Source: an uncultured Collinsella sp. (GTDB lineage Bacteria; Actinomycetota; Coriobacteriia; Coriobacteriales; Coriobacteriaceae). Taken from it: a DNA stretch of 6,699 nt. The stretch covers positions 1-6,699 of the forward strand of contig CALBBA010000107.1 in the NCBI GenBank assembly GCA_937926755.1, in the 5' to 3' direction. Under the pieces are notes generated by a model. The model ran no database searches and was not told the DNA's origin. It saw only the letters and a list, made by a program, of their open reading frames with translations. Of this stretch, positions 1 through 5,640 are shown piece by piece. How positions within the stretch are numbered: the stretch's first letter is position 1; the number at the start of each line of letters is the position of its first letter. The position numbers were made by a program, and so were the translations under genes.

Positions 1-876
1 AATCGACAGGTTGGCGAGGTGCTGTGTGAGGTGTTTCCCGATAAAAAGGTCCAGATGCACGACCCCGACGCGATGGTGCACGTTCTGGTGGTTCAGGGTA
101 GTGTCTACGTGTATGCGCGCTCCGAGCGCGGCGTTGGCGGCCTTCCGGTGGGTTCTGCCGGCAAGGTCGTGACGCTTCTGTCGTCGGGTATCGATTCTCC
201 GGTGGCGACCTGGATGCTCGCGCGTCGCGGCGCGGTGTGCGTGCCGGTGCATTTCTCCGGTCGTCCGCAGACGCCCGACACGAGTGAATACCTGGTGCAG
301 GACATCATCCGTGCGCTTGAGCCGGGTGTCCAGATCGGCCGCCTGTACGTGGTGCCGTTTGGCGACTGCCAGCGTGAGATTTCGGTCACCTGTCCCAGCA
401 ACCTGCGCGTGATTATGTATCGCCGCATTATGTATTCGGTTGCCGAGCGCATTGCACACATCGAGGGTGCCAAGGCTATCGTTACGGGCGAATCACTTGG
501 GCAGGTTGCCTCCCAAACGCTTGAGAACATCATGGCCGTCAACGAGGCCGTGAAGATCCCCGTGTTCCGTCCTCTCATCGGTTCGGACAAGCAGGAGATC
601 ATCGCGCGCGCCGAGGAGATCGGCACGTTCGATATCTCGACTGAGGCCGCTCCCGACTGCTGCACGCTATTTATGCCGCGCCGTCCCGAGACGCACGCTA
701 AACTCGATGCCGTGCATGAGGCCTGGGAGTTGTTCGATCACGAGGAGATGATCGAGCGCCTGCTCAAACAGACCGAGTACATCGACTTCGAGAGCAACAC
801 GTATAAGGCCCCCAAGACCTTAAAACGCAAACATTCGGAGCTTGCTCCGCGTGAGATTTACCAAGATCACGAGTAA
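1..876 (+). CDS. thiI: tRNA 4-thiouridine / thiazole sulfurtransferase ThiI, 3' part (5' end outside window)
   Basis: The frame is open from base 1, giving 291 residues and a TAA stop. ThiI adenylates and thiolates U8 of tRNAs to s4U, and in many bacteria also supplies sulfur for the thiamine thiazole ring; it is cytoplasmic. The first ~45 residues read as the end of a THUMP RNA-binding domain, followed by GGLPVG. A PP-loop ATP-pyrophosphatase motif SSGIDSPVA lies at fragment residues 61-69. Further on are the family signature GESLGQVASQTLEN and a DCCTLFMPRRPET motif with Cys220-Cys221. There is no C-terminal rhodanese domain, so this is the short Bacillus-type form (about 400 residues), and roughly 110 residues are missing upstream (inferred from family length). 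Short forms are known to take sulfur from a dedicated cysteine desulfurase (NifZ/IscS type), which could be encoded just outside the window. The PP-loop has SSG where SGG is usual. An internal GTG at 19 is not the start, since homology continues upstream of it. Confidence 0.93.
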   Translation, partial: NRQVGEVLCEVFPDKKVQMHDPDAMVHVLVVQGSVYVYARSERGVGGLPVGSAGKVVTLLSSGIDSPVATWMLARRGAVCVPVHFSGRPQTPDTSEYLVQDIIRALEPGVQIGRLYVVPFGDCQREISVTCPSNLRVIMYRRIMYSVAERIAHIEGAKAIVTGESLGQVASQTLENIMAVNEAVKIPVFRPLIGSDKQEIIARAEEIGTFDISTEAAPDCCTLFMPRRPETHAKLDAVHEAWELFDHEEMIERLLKQTEYIDFESNTYKAPKTLKRKHSELAPREIYQDHE

Positions 877-886
877 ATTTGTGCAT

Positions 887-919
887 AGACCGACGATGCG
901 CCTGCATCGTCGGTCTTTT
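887..919 (+). terminator. Intrinsic terminator after thiI
   Basis: A perfect 13-bp stem (887-899 with 904-916) with a 4-base loop (gcct) ends in a short T run (916-919). It begins 10 bases after the thiI stop. It should end the thiI transcript and separate it from the comEA-comEC unit. Confidence 0.9.
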
Positions 920-934
920 GCTATCTGGGCATTT

Positions 935-990
935 TGCGACTAAGTGTTCATTTGTCGACGTGTGCCTGAATAAATGGACATTATTTCGCA
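935..990. repeat. Interrupted inverted repeat upstream of comEA (possible operator or RNA hairpin)
   Basis: Arms 935-953 and 972-990 match as reverse complements at 14 of 19 positions. The inner 9 bases (TGTTCATTT against AAATGGACA) differ at one position, which becomes a G.U pair in RNA. The outer 5 bases (TGCGA against TCGCA) match perfectly. The 18-base centre contains GTCGAC. It sits 15 bases past the thiI terminator and about 100 bases before the comEA ATG. The symmetry could be the binding site of a dimeric regulator of the competence genes or a leader stem-loop. No confident -35/-10 pair was found in this stretch, so its relation to a promoter is open. Confidence 0.5.
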
Positions 991-991
991 A

Positions 992-1026
992 GGTTTTGGT
1001 CAGCTTTTGGTTTGACCGCAAAAACC
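992..1026 (+). other. Possible stem-loop in the comEA leader
   Basis: GGTTTTGGTCA (992-1002) can pair with TGACC (1013-1017) and AAAACC (1021-1026), leaving a 3-base bulge (1018-1020) and a 10-base loop: 11 base pairs in all. The sequence GGTTTTGG recurs at 1027-1034, where it forms the 12-base palindrome AAAACCGGTTTT (1021-1032) with the hairpin's 3' arm. Whether the hairpin forms in RNA is not known. The rest of the gap to comEA (1033-1076) shows nothing clear. Confidence 0.3.
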
Positions 1027-1076
1027 GGTTTTGGGGCGTGGCTGTTGTGGAGCTCCTTTCCTGACACGATGGTGTT

Positions 1077-1082
1077 GGGAGG
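1077..1082 (+). promoter_or_regulatory. Ribosome binding site that fixes the comEA start
   Basis: GGGAGG lies 7 bases before the ATG at 1090, an ideal spacing. It favours that start over the in-frame TTG at 1012 and ATG at 1069, which lack a well-placed Shine-Dalgarno sequence. Confidence 0.75.
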
Positions 1083-1089
1083 TTTTGCT

Positions 1090-1803
1090 ATGGCGCAGCG
1101 CGAACAGCACGAACGAGTCAAAAAGATGGATCGTTGGGCGGGCAAACTGCTCGGTCATAAGGCAGTGGTGATGACGATACTGGTCGTCATTGCGATGGCG
1201 AGTGGACTGGCGATGGCGAACCTTGGCGGCGGTGCCGGCGGTGTGTCGTTTGAGCGCACTGATGGTTCGGGTTCGTTGGTGGATCCGGGATCCGGCGATG
1301 CCTCGAGCGGAAAGACATCCGAAGGCTCTTCGTCTAAGGCATCTGCCGCGGCAGAGGTTTATGTCGATGTTGATGGCGCCGTTGTGTCGCCCGGTGTATA
1401 TCGCCTCAAAGACGGGGCGCGGGTGGCTCAGGCGATTGATGCTGCCGGCGGGTTGGCGCCCGAGGCAGACGTTACGGGGCTTAATCGTGCATCCAAGGTC
1501 GCTGATGGACAAAAAATTCACGTTCCAACGGTAGGGGAGCAGCAGGCGTCCATTGCGGAAGCCGGCGTTGATGGTGAGGCTTCCGCATCATCGGGCGTGA
1601 GTGGCGCCACAGGCCTAGTAAACATCAATACGGCAAGCGCGGCAGAGCTGCAGACGCTCTCGGGTATCGGCCCCTCCATGGCACAGTCGATTATCGATGA
1701 GCGGACAAAGAACGGTGCTTTTGCCTCGGTTGACGATCTGATGCGTGTGTCGGGAATCGGCGAGAAGAAGCTTGCCAAAATCAAAGATTGCATCTGCGTA
1801 TGA
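1090..1803 (+). CDS. comEA: Competence DNA receptor ComEA (SLBB + helix-hairpin-helix)
   Basis: The protein has 237 residues. ComEA is the membrane-anchored DNA-binding protein that captures double-stranded DNA outside the membrane and hands it to the ComEC channel. In order: a short basic cytoplasmic tail (1-23); one membrane segment (about 24-44); a Gly/Ser/Ala-rich linker (about 46-88); an SLBB domain (about 90-147, starting VYVDVDGAVVSPGVY); a second low-complexity linker (about 148-175); and a C-terminal double HhH domain with VNINTA (177-182) and hairpins SGIGPSMAQ (191-199) and SGIGEKKLA (221-229). This is the typical Gram-positive layout and length. The start was chosen by the GGGAGG site; an in-frame TTG at 1012 would add 26 residues that do not look like part of the family. 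The C-terminus ends DCICV, where homologues often have a PYI.V-like ending, which places two cysteines (234, 236) outside the membrane. The stop overlaps the comEC start by 4 bases, so the two are translationally coupled. Confidence 0.93.
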   Translation: MAQREQHERVKKMDRWAGKLLGHKAVVMTILVVIAMASGLAMANLGGGAGGVSFERTDGSGSLVDPGSGDASSGKTSEGSSSKASAAAEVYVDVDGAVVSPGVYRLKDGARVAQAIDAAGGLAPEADVTGLNRASKVADGQKIHVPTVGEQQASIAEAGVDGEASASSGVSGATGLVNINTASAAELQTLSGIGPSMAQSIIDERTKNGAFASVDDLMRVSGIGEKKLAKIKDCICV

Positions 1804-4103
1804 GTGCGACCGAGCGCGAGCACGTGATGCCTCCGCGACCCCTGATTCCGTGGACGATGGCCCTGTGTGCCGGCCTGTGCATGAGCTGCGCCTTGGTGCT
1901 CAACATGGCCGCTGATGCGCTGCTGACGGAGCGGGCGACGGCGGTCTGGCCGCTATGGGCCATTCCCGTTGCGGCGGCGGTATTCGTTGTGCTGGCTCAA
2001 TCTTGTGCGCGGCTTGTCCCTTTGAAGCGGTGGCTGTATGCCGCGTCCGTCGGCCTCGTAGCGGGTGCGGTCGTCTCGGCGTGGTGGGCCGTGGGTGTGC
2101 TCAGTGCCGCGAAGACGCTCGACGGTCGAGCGGCAAGCAGTCTCGAGTTTGTCGTGCAGGGTGACCCATCAATAAACGACGACATGTATTTCTATACCTG
2201 CGAGGCACGCGCGGACGGCAAGAACTTGGCAACGATTCGCCTATCGTGTGATCGTGAGCTCAAGGTCGGGGCACACGTGCGTGTTATCGGTCGCATTTCA
2301 CGCTTCGAGAACGATTCATATGGGCGTTCGCGCGTGCTTCGGGGTGAGCTGCGTAAGGTTAAGGCTGTCCGGATCGTGTCGGTCGATGAAGGTTCTCCGG
2401 GACCGTTGCTTCGGCTGCGAAATGAGCTGCTTGCCGCCATTGCTCCCGCGACCGATCCGGCGCGCTCGCTCATTGCCGGCGTTGTCTGCGGACGTTCGTC
2501 CGAGCTGCGCGCTCAGCCGGCGGGCGATTGGTTTTCGGTGACGGGGACGGCGCATCTCATCGCCGTCTCGGGCAGCCATTTGGCTATCGTGGGGTTTGTA
2601 ATCGAGGGTGTATTGCAAAAGACTCGGTGCTCACGTGGTCTTCAGCGGGCGATATTGGCGATAACGCTTGTTGGCTACGCTGCCTTTACGGGCGCGTCTC
2701 CCTCGGCCGTGCGCGCGTGCTGCATGGTGTTCGCGACGCTTGTCGTAAACGGCGCGGGGCGTCGCCGGCACGGCGCATCGGCACTCTTCGTAACCATGTC
2801 CATCTTTGTGCTACTGCGGCCGACGGTGCTGTTCGAGATGGGCTTTCAGCTTTCATGTGCCAGCGTCTTAGCCATTCTGTGCTTTTGCCCCTATGCGACC
2901 TACGCTTTGGGTGAACTGGGTGTGCCATCGGGCGTTGCCAGCATGCTTTCCGTCACGCTGTGCTCGCAACTGGCGACACTTCCCATTACCATTCCTGCAT
3001 TCGGTACGTTCTCGCTCATTGCTCCGTTGGCAAATGCGGTCATCGGTCCGGTGGTGAGCGTACTGCTTGCTTTGTCCATCGTGCTGGTTCCCTTTTCGCT
3101 CGTGGGACCGTTGCGGACTTGGGCGCTCGTTGTGCCCATGATTGCCGCCCGTTGCGCGCTGTTTTTCGAGCAGCTGTTTGCCGCCGTGCCGGGTGCATCC
3201 GTGAGCGTGCCGCCCGATAGCATGTGGATTTACCTAGTGCCGTGTTTGCTGGCGGTTCTGCTTGTCCGGTGGCCGCGTCCCCGTGCACGTCCTATGGCGG
3301 CGGGGCTTGCATGCCTGATGCTCTTGGCTGCGATTCCGTACGTCTACTGGGATCGATTCGCTCCGCCTTCGGTGACGGTGCTCGATGTGGGCCAGGCCGA
3401 TGCGATTCTTATCCGCCAGGGCGGCGCAGTAGCACTCGTCGACTGCGGGCTCGACGAGCGCATGGTGGCGGCGTTGGTCCGCAATAACGTGCACCATATC
3501 GATGCCGTCTTTGTGACGCATTGGGATGAGGACCACTGGGGTGGTCTGCCTGCCGTGCTCGAACAGTTTTCGGTCGGAACGATTGCCGTGGCGGCTGATG
3601 CGCTGGAGGATGCTCCTGCCGAGGTGTTGAACCGACCTGGCGTGGAGTATCGGCAGGTGCGCCGTGGGGATACGGTCGACATCGGCTTATTTTGCGCTCG
3701 CGTGATGTGGCCATTCGAGTTCGTGGATGGCGAGGGAAATGAGGACTCGCTTGTCCTGCTGCTCTCTTATATTCAGGAAGGCAAGGGCCTGCGTATGCTC
3801 CTCACCGGCGATGCCGAGCTCGACCAAGAACGGGAATTCGTGCAGGAGGTGGGGGATATCGATGTCCTTAAACTTGGGCATCACGGCTCCAAGGTTTCAG
3901 TCGATGGTGAGTTGCTGGACGTCCTGAAGCCCGAGCTTTCCCTCGCGAGCGCGGGCGAGGGGAATCGATACGGCCATCCGTCCGACGCCTGCATCGATGC
4001 CGTTAAGGAAGCGGGCGGCGTGTTCGCGTGCACTATCGAACGCGGCGACATTACCGTCACGCCGACTGCGAATGGCTTTGCGATGCGATGCCAGCGACCG
4101 TGA
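1800..4103 (+). CDS. comEC: DNA uptake channel protein ComEC/Rec2
   Basis: With the ATG at 1800, which overlaps the comEA stop as ATGA, the protein has 767 residues; no strong Shine-Dalgarno is seen, which fits coupling. ComEC forms the inner-membrane channel through which single-stranded DNA enters during transformation. Three N-terminal membrane helices (about 18-37, 48-67, 78-103) are followed by an extracytoplasmic OB-fold loop (about 115-195). The polytopic Competence domain (about 220-510) carries HLIAVSGSHL (252-261) and TGASPSAVRA (297-306). The C-terminal metallo-beta-lactamase domain (about 525-767) has DVGQADA (529-535), the metal motif THWDEDH (573-579), TGDAE (669-673), GHHGSK (693-698) and YGHPSD (724-729). 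All expected metal-ligand motifs are present and the frame is intact, so the gene looks functional. DVGQAD replaces the commoner DVGQGD. Cys134 and Cys150 are the only cysteines in the OB loop. The TTG at 1788 and ATG at 1827 are alternative starts. Confidence 0.95.
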   Translation: MSATEREHVMPPRPLIPWTMALCAGLCMSCALVLNMAADALLTERATAVWPLWAIPVAAAVFVVLAQSCARLVPLKRWLYAASVGLVAGAVVSAWWAVGVLSAAKTLDGRAASSLEFVVQGDPSINDDMYFYTCEARADGKNLATIRLSCDRELKVGAHVRVIGRISRFENDSYGRSRVLRGELRKVKAVRIVSVDEGSPGPLLRLRNELLAAIAPATDPARSLIAGVVCGRSSELRAQPAGDWFSVTGTAHLIAVSGSHLAIVGFVIEGVLQKTRCSRGLQRAILAITLVGYAAFTGASPSAVRACCMVFATLVVNGAGRRRHGASALFVTMSIFVLLRPTVLFEMGFQLSCASVLAILCFCPYATYALGELGVPSGVASMLSVTLCSQLATLPITIPAFGTFSLIAPLANAVIGPVVSVLLALSIVLVPFSLVGPLRTWALVVPMIAARCALFFEQLFAAVPGASVSVPPDSMWIYLVPCLLAVLLVRWPRPRARPMAAGLACLMLLAAIPYVYWDRFAPPSVTVLDVGQADAILIRQGGAVALVDCGLDERMVAALVRNNVHHIDAVFVTHWDEDHWGGLPAVLEQFSVGTIAVAADALEDAPAEVLNRPGVEYRQVRRGDTVDIGLFCARVMWPFEFVDGEGNEDSLVLLLSYIQEGKGLRMLLTGDAELDQEREFVQEVGDIDVLKLGHHGSKVSVDGELLDVLKPELSLASAGEGNRYGHPSDACIDAVKEAGGVFACTIERGDITVTPTANGFAMRCQRP

Positions 4104-4111
4104 CGACGTCG

Positions 4112-4141
4112 TTGGCGTGTGGTGGGCCCCTGGGCTAGAAT
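4112..4141 (+). promoter_or_regulatory. Likely promoter of holA
   Basis: TTGGCG (4112-4117, 4 of 6 to the -35 consensus) and TAGAAT (4136-4141, 5 of 6 to the -10) are 18 bases apart. Transcription would start near 4148, giving a leader of about 35 bases before the ATG at 4182. A perfect 10-base palindrome ACGACGTCGT (4103-4112) touches the -35 element. No terminator separates comEC from holA, so read-through is also possible. Confidence 0.55.
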
Positions 4142-4167
4142 GGCACGGAGCGAATACGAAGGCCTGC

Positions 4168-4177
4168 GGGAGGGGAG
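4168..4177 (+). promoter_or_regulatory. Purine-rich ribosome binding site that fixes the holA start
   Basis: GGGAGGGGAG ends 4 bases before the ATG at 4182; its AGGGG core (4171-4175) has a 6-base spacing. This supports 4182 over the in-frame GTG at 4119 and ATG at 4140, which lie upstream of or inside the predicted promoter. Confidence 0.75.
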
Positions 4178-4181
4178 CGCA

Positions 4182-5144
4182 ATGTCCGAAACCGGTCTGC
4201 TGCCGGCATATCTGATCGTCGGTACCGACGGAGTCAAGCGCGATCACGCCGTCTCGCGTATGAAAGCGCGTCTGGAAAAGTCGGGTATGGTCGAGTTCAA
4301 CCTCGACGAGCGCGACATGACCAAGGACCCCGATATCGAGTCGATTATCGGATCGCTTAACACCTTTCCGATGGGCAGCGAGTTTCGCTTGGTAATCCTT
4401 GATGGATGCTCAAAGCTCGCCAAGGCGGTCTCGGAGCCGCTCGTTGGGTATCTGGCGAGTCCCAGCCCCACAACGGTCTGCCTCATCATCGCCGACTCAC
4501 TTGCCAAGAATACGCGCCTGTATAAGGCAATCGCCAAGATCGACAAGAAGGCCGTGATCGATTGCTCCGGCACCAAGCGCTGGGAGCTACCGCGCCGCGT
4601 GCAGCAGATGGCGACGCAGCACGGCAAGTCGATCTCGACGGCGGCCGCCGAGGAGCTCGTCTCGCGTTCGGGTGAAAACACTCGCATGCTCGATAACGAC
4701 TTGGCTAAGCTTGCCCAGATGGTCGAGGCGCCCCAGATTGAGCTTGCCGACGTTGAGCGCTGGATTGTGCGTACGGCCGAGGTTCAACCCTGGGACTTTC
4801 TCAATGCGGTCTCGGCCCGTGACATGCGACGCTCGCTCGAGCTCTTCAATCTACTGCCCGCCAAGAGCTACGTGTGGACTTACACATTGCTGTGCGGTCG
4901 CATTCGCGAGCTTATCGTCGCCAAGGCGCTCGACGCGCGTGGGCAGGGTCGCGAGCTGGCCGCAACGCTCAAGCTCCAGTCCTGGCAGGTCAAGAATCAC
5001 CTGACTTGGGCACGTCGCTTTTCGATGGCAGAGCTCGTCGCAGCGCTCGAGGGTGCGGTCGATGTGGAGCTCGCGCTGAAGGGTTCGGCCGATTCTCAGA
5101 CCGCGTTTTTGCTCTGGATTACGAACATCTTGAGAAAATCGTGA
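4182..5144 (+). CDS. holA: DNA polymerase III delta subunit HolA
   Basis: The protein has 320 residues, slightly shorter than the family's usual ~340. The delta subunit is the wrench of the clamp loader: it binds the beta sliding clamp and opens it so that the complex can load it on primed DNA. The N-terminus (PAYLIVGTDGVKRDHAVSRMKARL) is the typical delta opening, where the AAA+ P-loop is degenerate (GTDGVKRD, no GKT/S), as expected for a subunit that does not hydrolyse ATP. The middle (about 100-200) is the second AAA+-like subdomain. The helical collar domain starts near WDFLNA (204-209) and includes LKLQSWQVKNHLTWARRFS and the ending QTAFLLWITNIL. Position directly after comEC and before rpsT matches yqeN of Bacillus. 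It lies 78 bases after comEC, with its own likely promoter in between. No terminator is visible after it. Confidence 0.9.
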   Translation: MSETGLLPAYLIVGTDGVKRDHAVSRMKARLEKSGMVEFNLDERDMTKDPDIESIIGSLNTFPMGSEFRLVILDGCSKLAKAVSEPLVGYLASPSPTTVCLIIADSLAKNTRLYKAIAKIDKKAVIDCSGTKRWELPRRVQQMATQHGKSISTAAAEELVSRSGENTRMLDNDLAKLAQMVEAPQIELADVERWIVRTAEVQPWDFLNAVSARDMRRSLELFNLLPAKSYVWTYTLLCGRIRELIVAKALDARGQGRELAATLKLQSWQVKNHLTWARRFSMAELVAALEGAVDVELALKGSADSQTAFLLWITNILRKS

Positions 5145-5158
5145 TGATACCTGCCTAT

Positions 5159-5202
5159 TTGACAAATTCGTTCTATCCCTTTGAGAGGGAGCGTGCTATA
5201 GT
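5159..5202 (+). promoter_or_regulatory. rpsT promoter region: extended -10, with a distant perfect -35 hexamer
   Basis: TGCTATAGT (5194-5202) is an extended -10 element (TGn plus TATAGT, 5 of 6 to consensus), placing the start of transcription near 5208 and giving a leader of about 70 bases. A perfect TTGACA stands at 5159-5164 but is 32 bases from TATAGT, too far to act as its -35. It may belong to a second, weaker start or be chance. Confidence 0.6.
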
Positions 5203-5212
5203 AGGCGCTTGC

Positions 5213-5250
5213 ATGACCTCACCGTGTCTCAGAGGTGTCATACATTTTTT
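5213..5250 (+). promoter_or_regulatory. rpsT leader hairpin followed by a U-tract (possible attenuator)
   Basis: ATGAC (5213-5217) pairs with GTCAT (5237-5241) and CTC (5218-5220) with GAG (5232-5234), with a 2-base bulge and an 11-base loop; a variant pairs ACCTC with GAGGT. Six T residues follow at 5245-5250. The stem is modest for a full terminator, but this form could stop part of the transcripts or answer to free S20. Autoregulation of S20 is known in Escherichia coli; here it is inference. Confidence 0.35.
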
Positions 5251-5252
5251 GC

Positions 5253-5272
5253 AAGGAACTCGAAAGGAACTC
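5253..5272 (+). repeat. Tandem duplicated Shine-Dalgarno upstream of rpsT
   Basis: AAGGAACTC occurs twice (5253-5261 and 5264-5272), two bases apart. Each copy carries AAGGA. The second copy is 9 bases before the GTG start and is the usable site. The first is 20 bases upstream, too far for normal initiation, and may act as a standby or alternative site. Confidence 0.7.
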
Positions 5273-5277
5273 CAGAA

Positions 5278-5544
5278 GTGGCAAACATCAAGTCTCAGAA
5301 GAAGCGTATCCGCACCAATGAGGCAGCTCGCATGCGTAACAAGGCTGTCAAGTCCGAGCTCAAGACGCTGACCAAGCACGTCCAGTCCGCCGTCGCCGAG
5401 GGCGACGCCGAGAAGGCCCAGGCTGCCCTCAAGACCGTCACCAAGCGTCTCGACATGGCTGCCGCCAAGCATGTTATCCACAAGAACCAGGCTGCTAACC
5501 GCAAGTCCGGTCTTGCCAAGCTCGTGAACAGCATCAACGCCTAA
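5278..5544 (+). CDS. rpsT: 30S ribosomal protein S20
   Basis: The protein has 88 residues, the normal length. S20 is a helical, lysine/arginine-rich protein that binds 16S rRNA at the base of the small subunit early in assembly. The N-terminus MANIKSQKKRIRTNEAARMRNK and the late HKNQAANRKSGLAKLVN stretch are the family hallmarks. The start is a GTG, chosen because the conserved ANIKSQKKR begins right after it and AAAGGA lies 9 bases upstream; an in-frame ATG at 5209 would add 23 residues foreign to the family and lies at the predicted transcription start. Escherichia coli rpsT also starts with a non-AUG codon (UUG) and is autoregulated, so the weak start may serve control here too. Lysine is written AAG throughout, in line with high expression. 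The gene has its own promoter, leader and terminator, so it is probably a single-gene transcript. Confidence 0.97.
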   Translation: MANIKSQKKRIRTNEAARMRNKAVKSELKTLTKHVQSAVAEGDAEKAQAALKTVTKRLDMAAAKHVIHKNQAANRKSGLAKLVNSINA

Positions 5545-5580
5545 GTTGTAAATTTCACACCACACAGATTACGCGCATAA

Positions 5581-5615
5581 ATGGAGCCTGTTTTATGGAA
5601 CAGGCTCCATTTTTT
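5581..5615 (+). terminator. Intrinsic terminator after rpsT
   Basis: A perfect 12-bp stem (5581-5592 with 5599-5610), extendable by two A-T pairs, with a 6-base loop (ttatgg) and five T residues (5611-5615). It lies 36 bases after the rpsT stop and only 25 bases before the lepA ATG, so lepA needs its own promoter. Confidence 0.93.
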
Positions 5616-5627
5616 GTACCGCTCGGG

Positions 5628-5633
5628 TAAGAT
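5628..5633 (+). promoter_or_regulatory. Probable lepA -10 element giving a leaderless mRNA
   Basis: TAAGAT (matching TANNNT, 4 of 6 to TATAAT) ends exactly 7 bases before the lepA ATG, so transcription is predicted to begin at or next to the A of the start codon. There is no Shine-Dalgarno sequence in the 25 bases between the rpsT terminator and the ATG, and no convincing -35. Confidence 0.5.
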
Positions 5634-5640
5634 AGTCCGC

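Noticed and set aside
105..665. Minus-strand open frame of 186 codons
   Set aside because: Antisense to conserved thiI sequence; no recognisable domain or ribosome binding site.
1045..1060. GGAGCTCC palindrome (1049-1056)
   Set aside because: Eight-base palindromes are common by chance, and no half-site repeats nearby.
879..1064. Small + strand open frame of 61 codons between thiI and comEA
   Set aside because: It runs through the thiI terminator and the inverted repeat, has no ribosome binding site, and its product looks like no known small protein.
1012..1089. Longer comEA start at TTG 1012 (26 extra residues)
   Set aside because: The extra residues overlap a possible leader hairpin and lack a Shine-Dalgarno; GGGAGG before the ATG at 1090 is far better.
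920..1089. Riboswitch (for example cyclic di-GMP type) in the comEA leader
   Set aside because: The AAAACC/GGTTTT pieces recall nothing of the conserved riboswitch cores I know; only simple hairpins can be supported.
1000..1521. Minus-strand open frame of 173 codons across the comEA upstream region
   Set aside because: Mostly antisense to comEA; Arg/His-rich translation without a recognisable family.
5173..5565. Minus-strand open frame of 130 codons
   Set aside because: Antisense to the whole rpsT gene and its leader; a leucine- and glycine-rich shadow.
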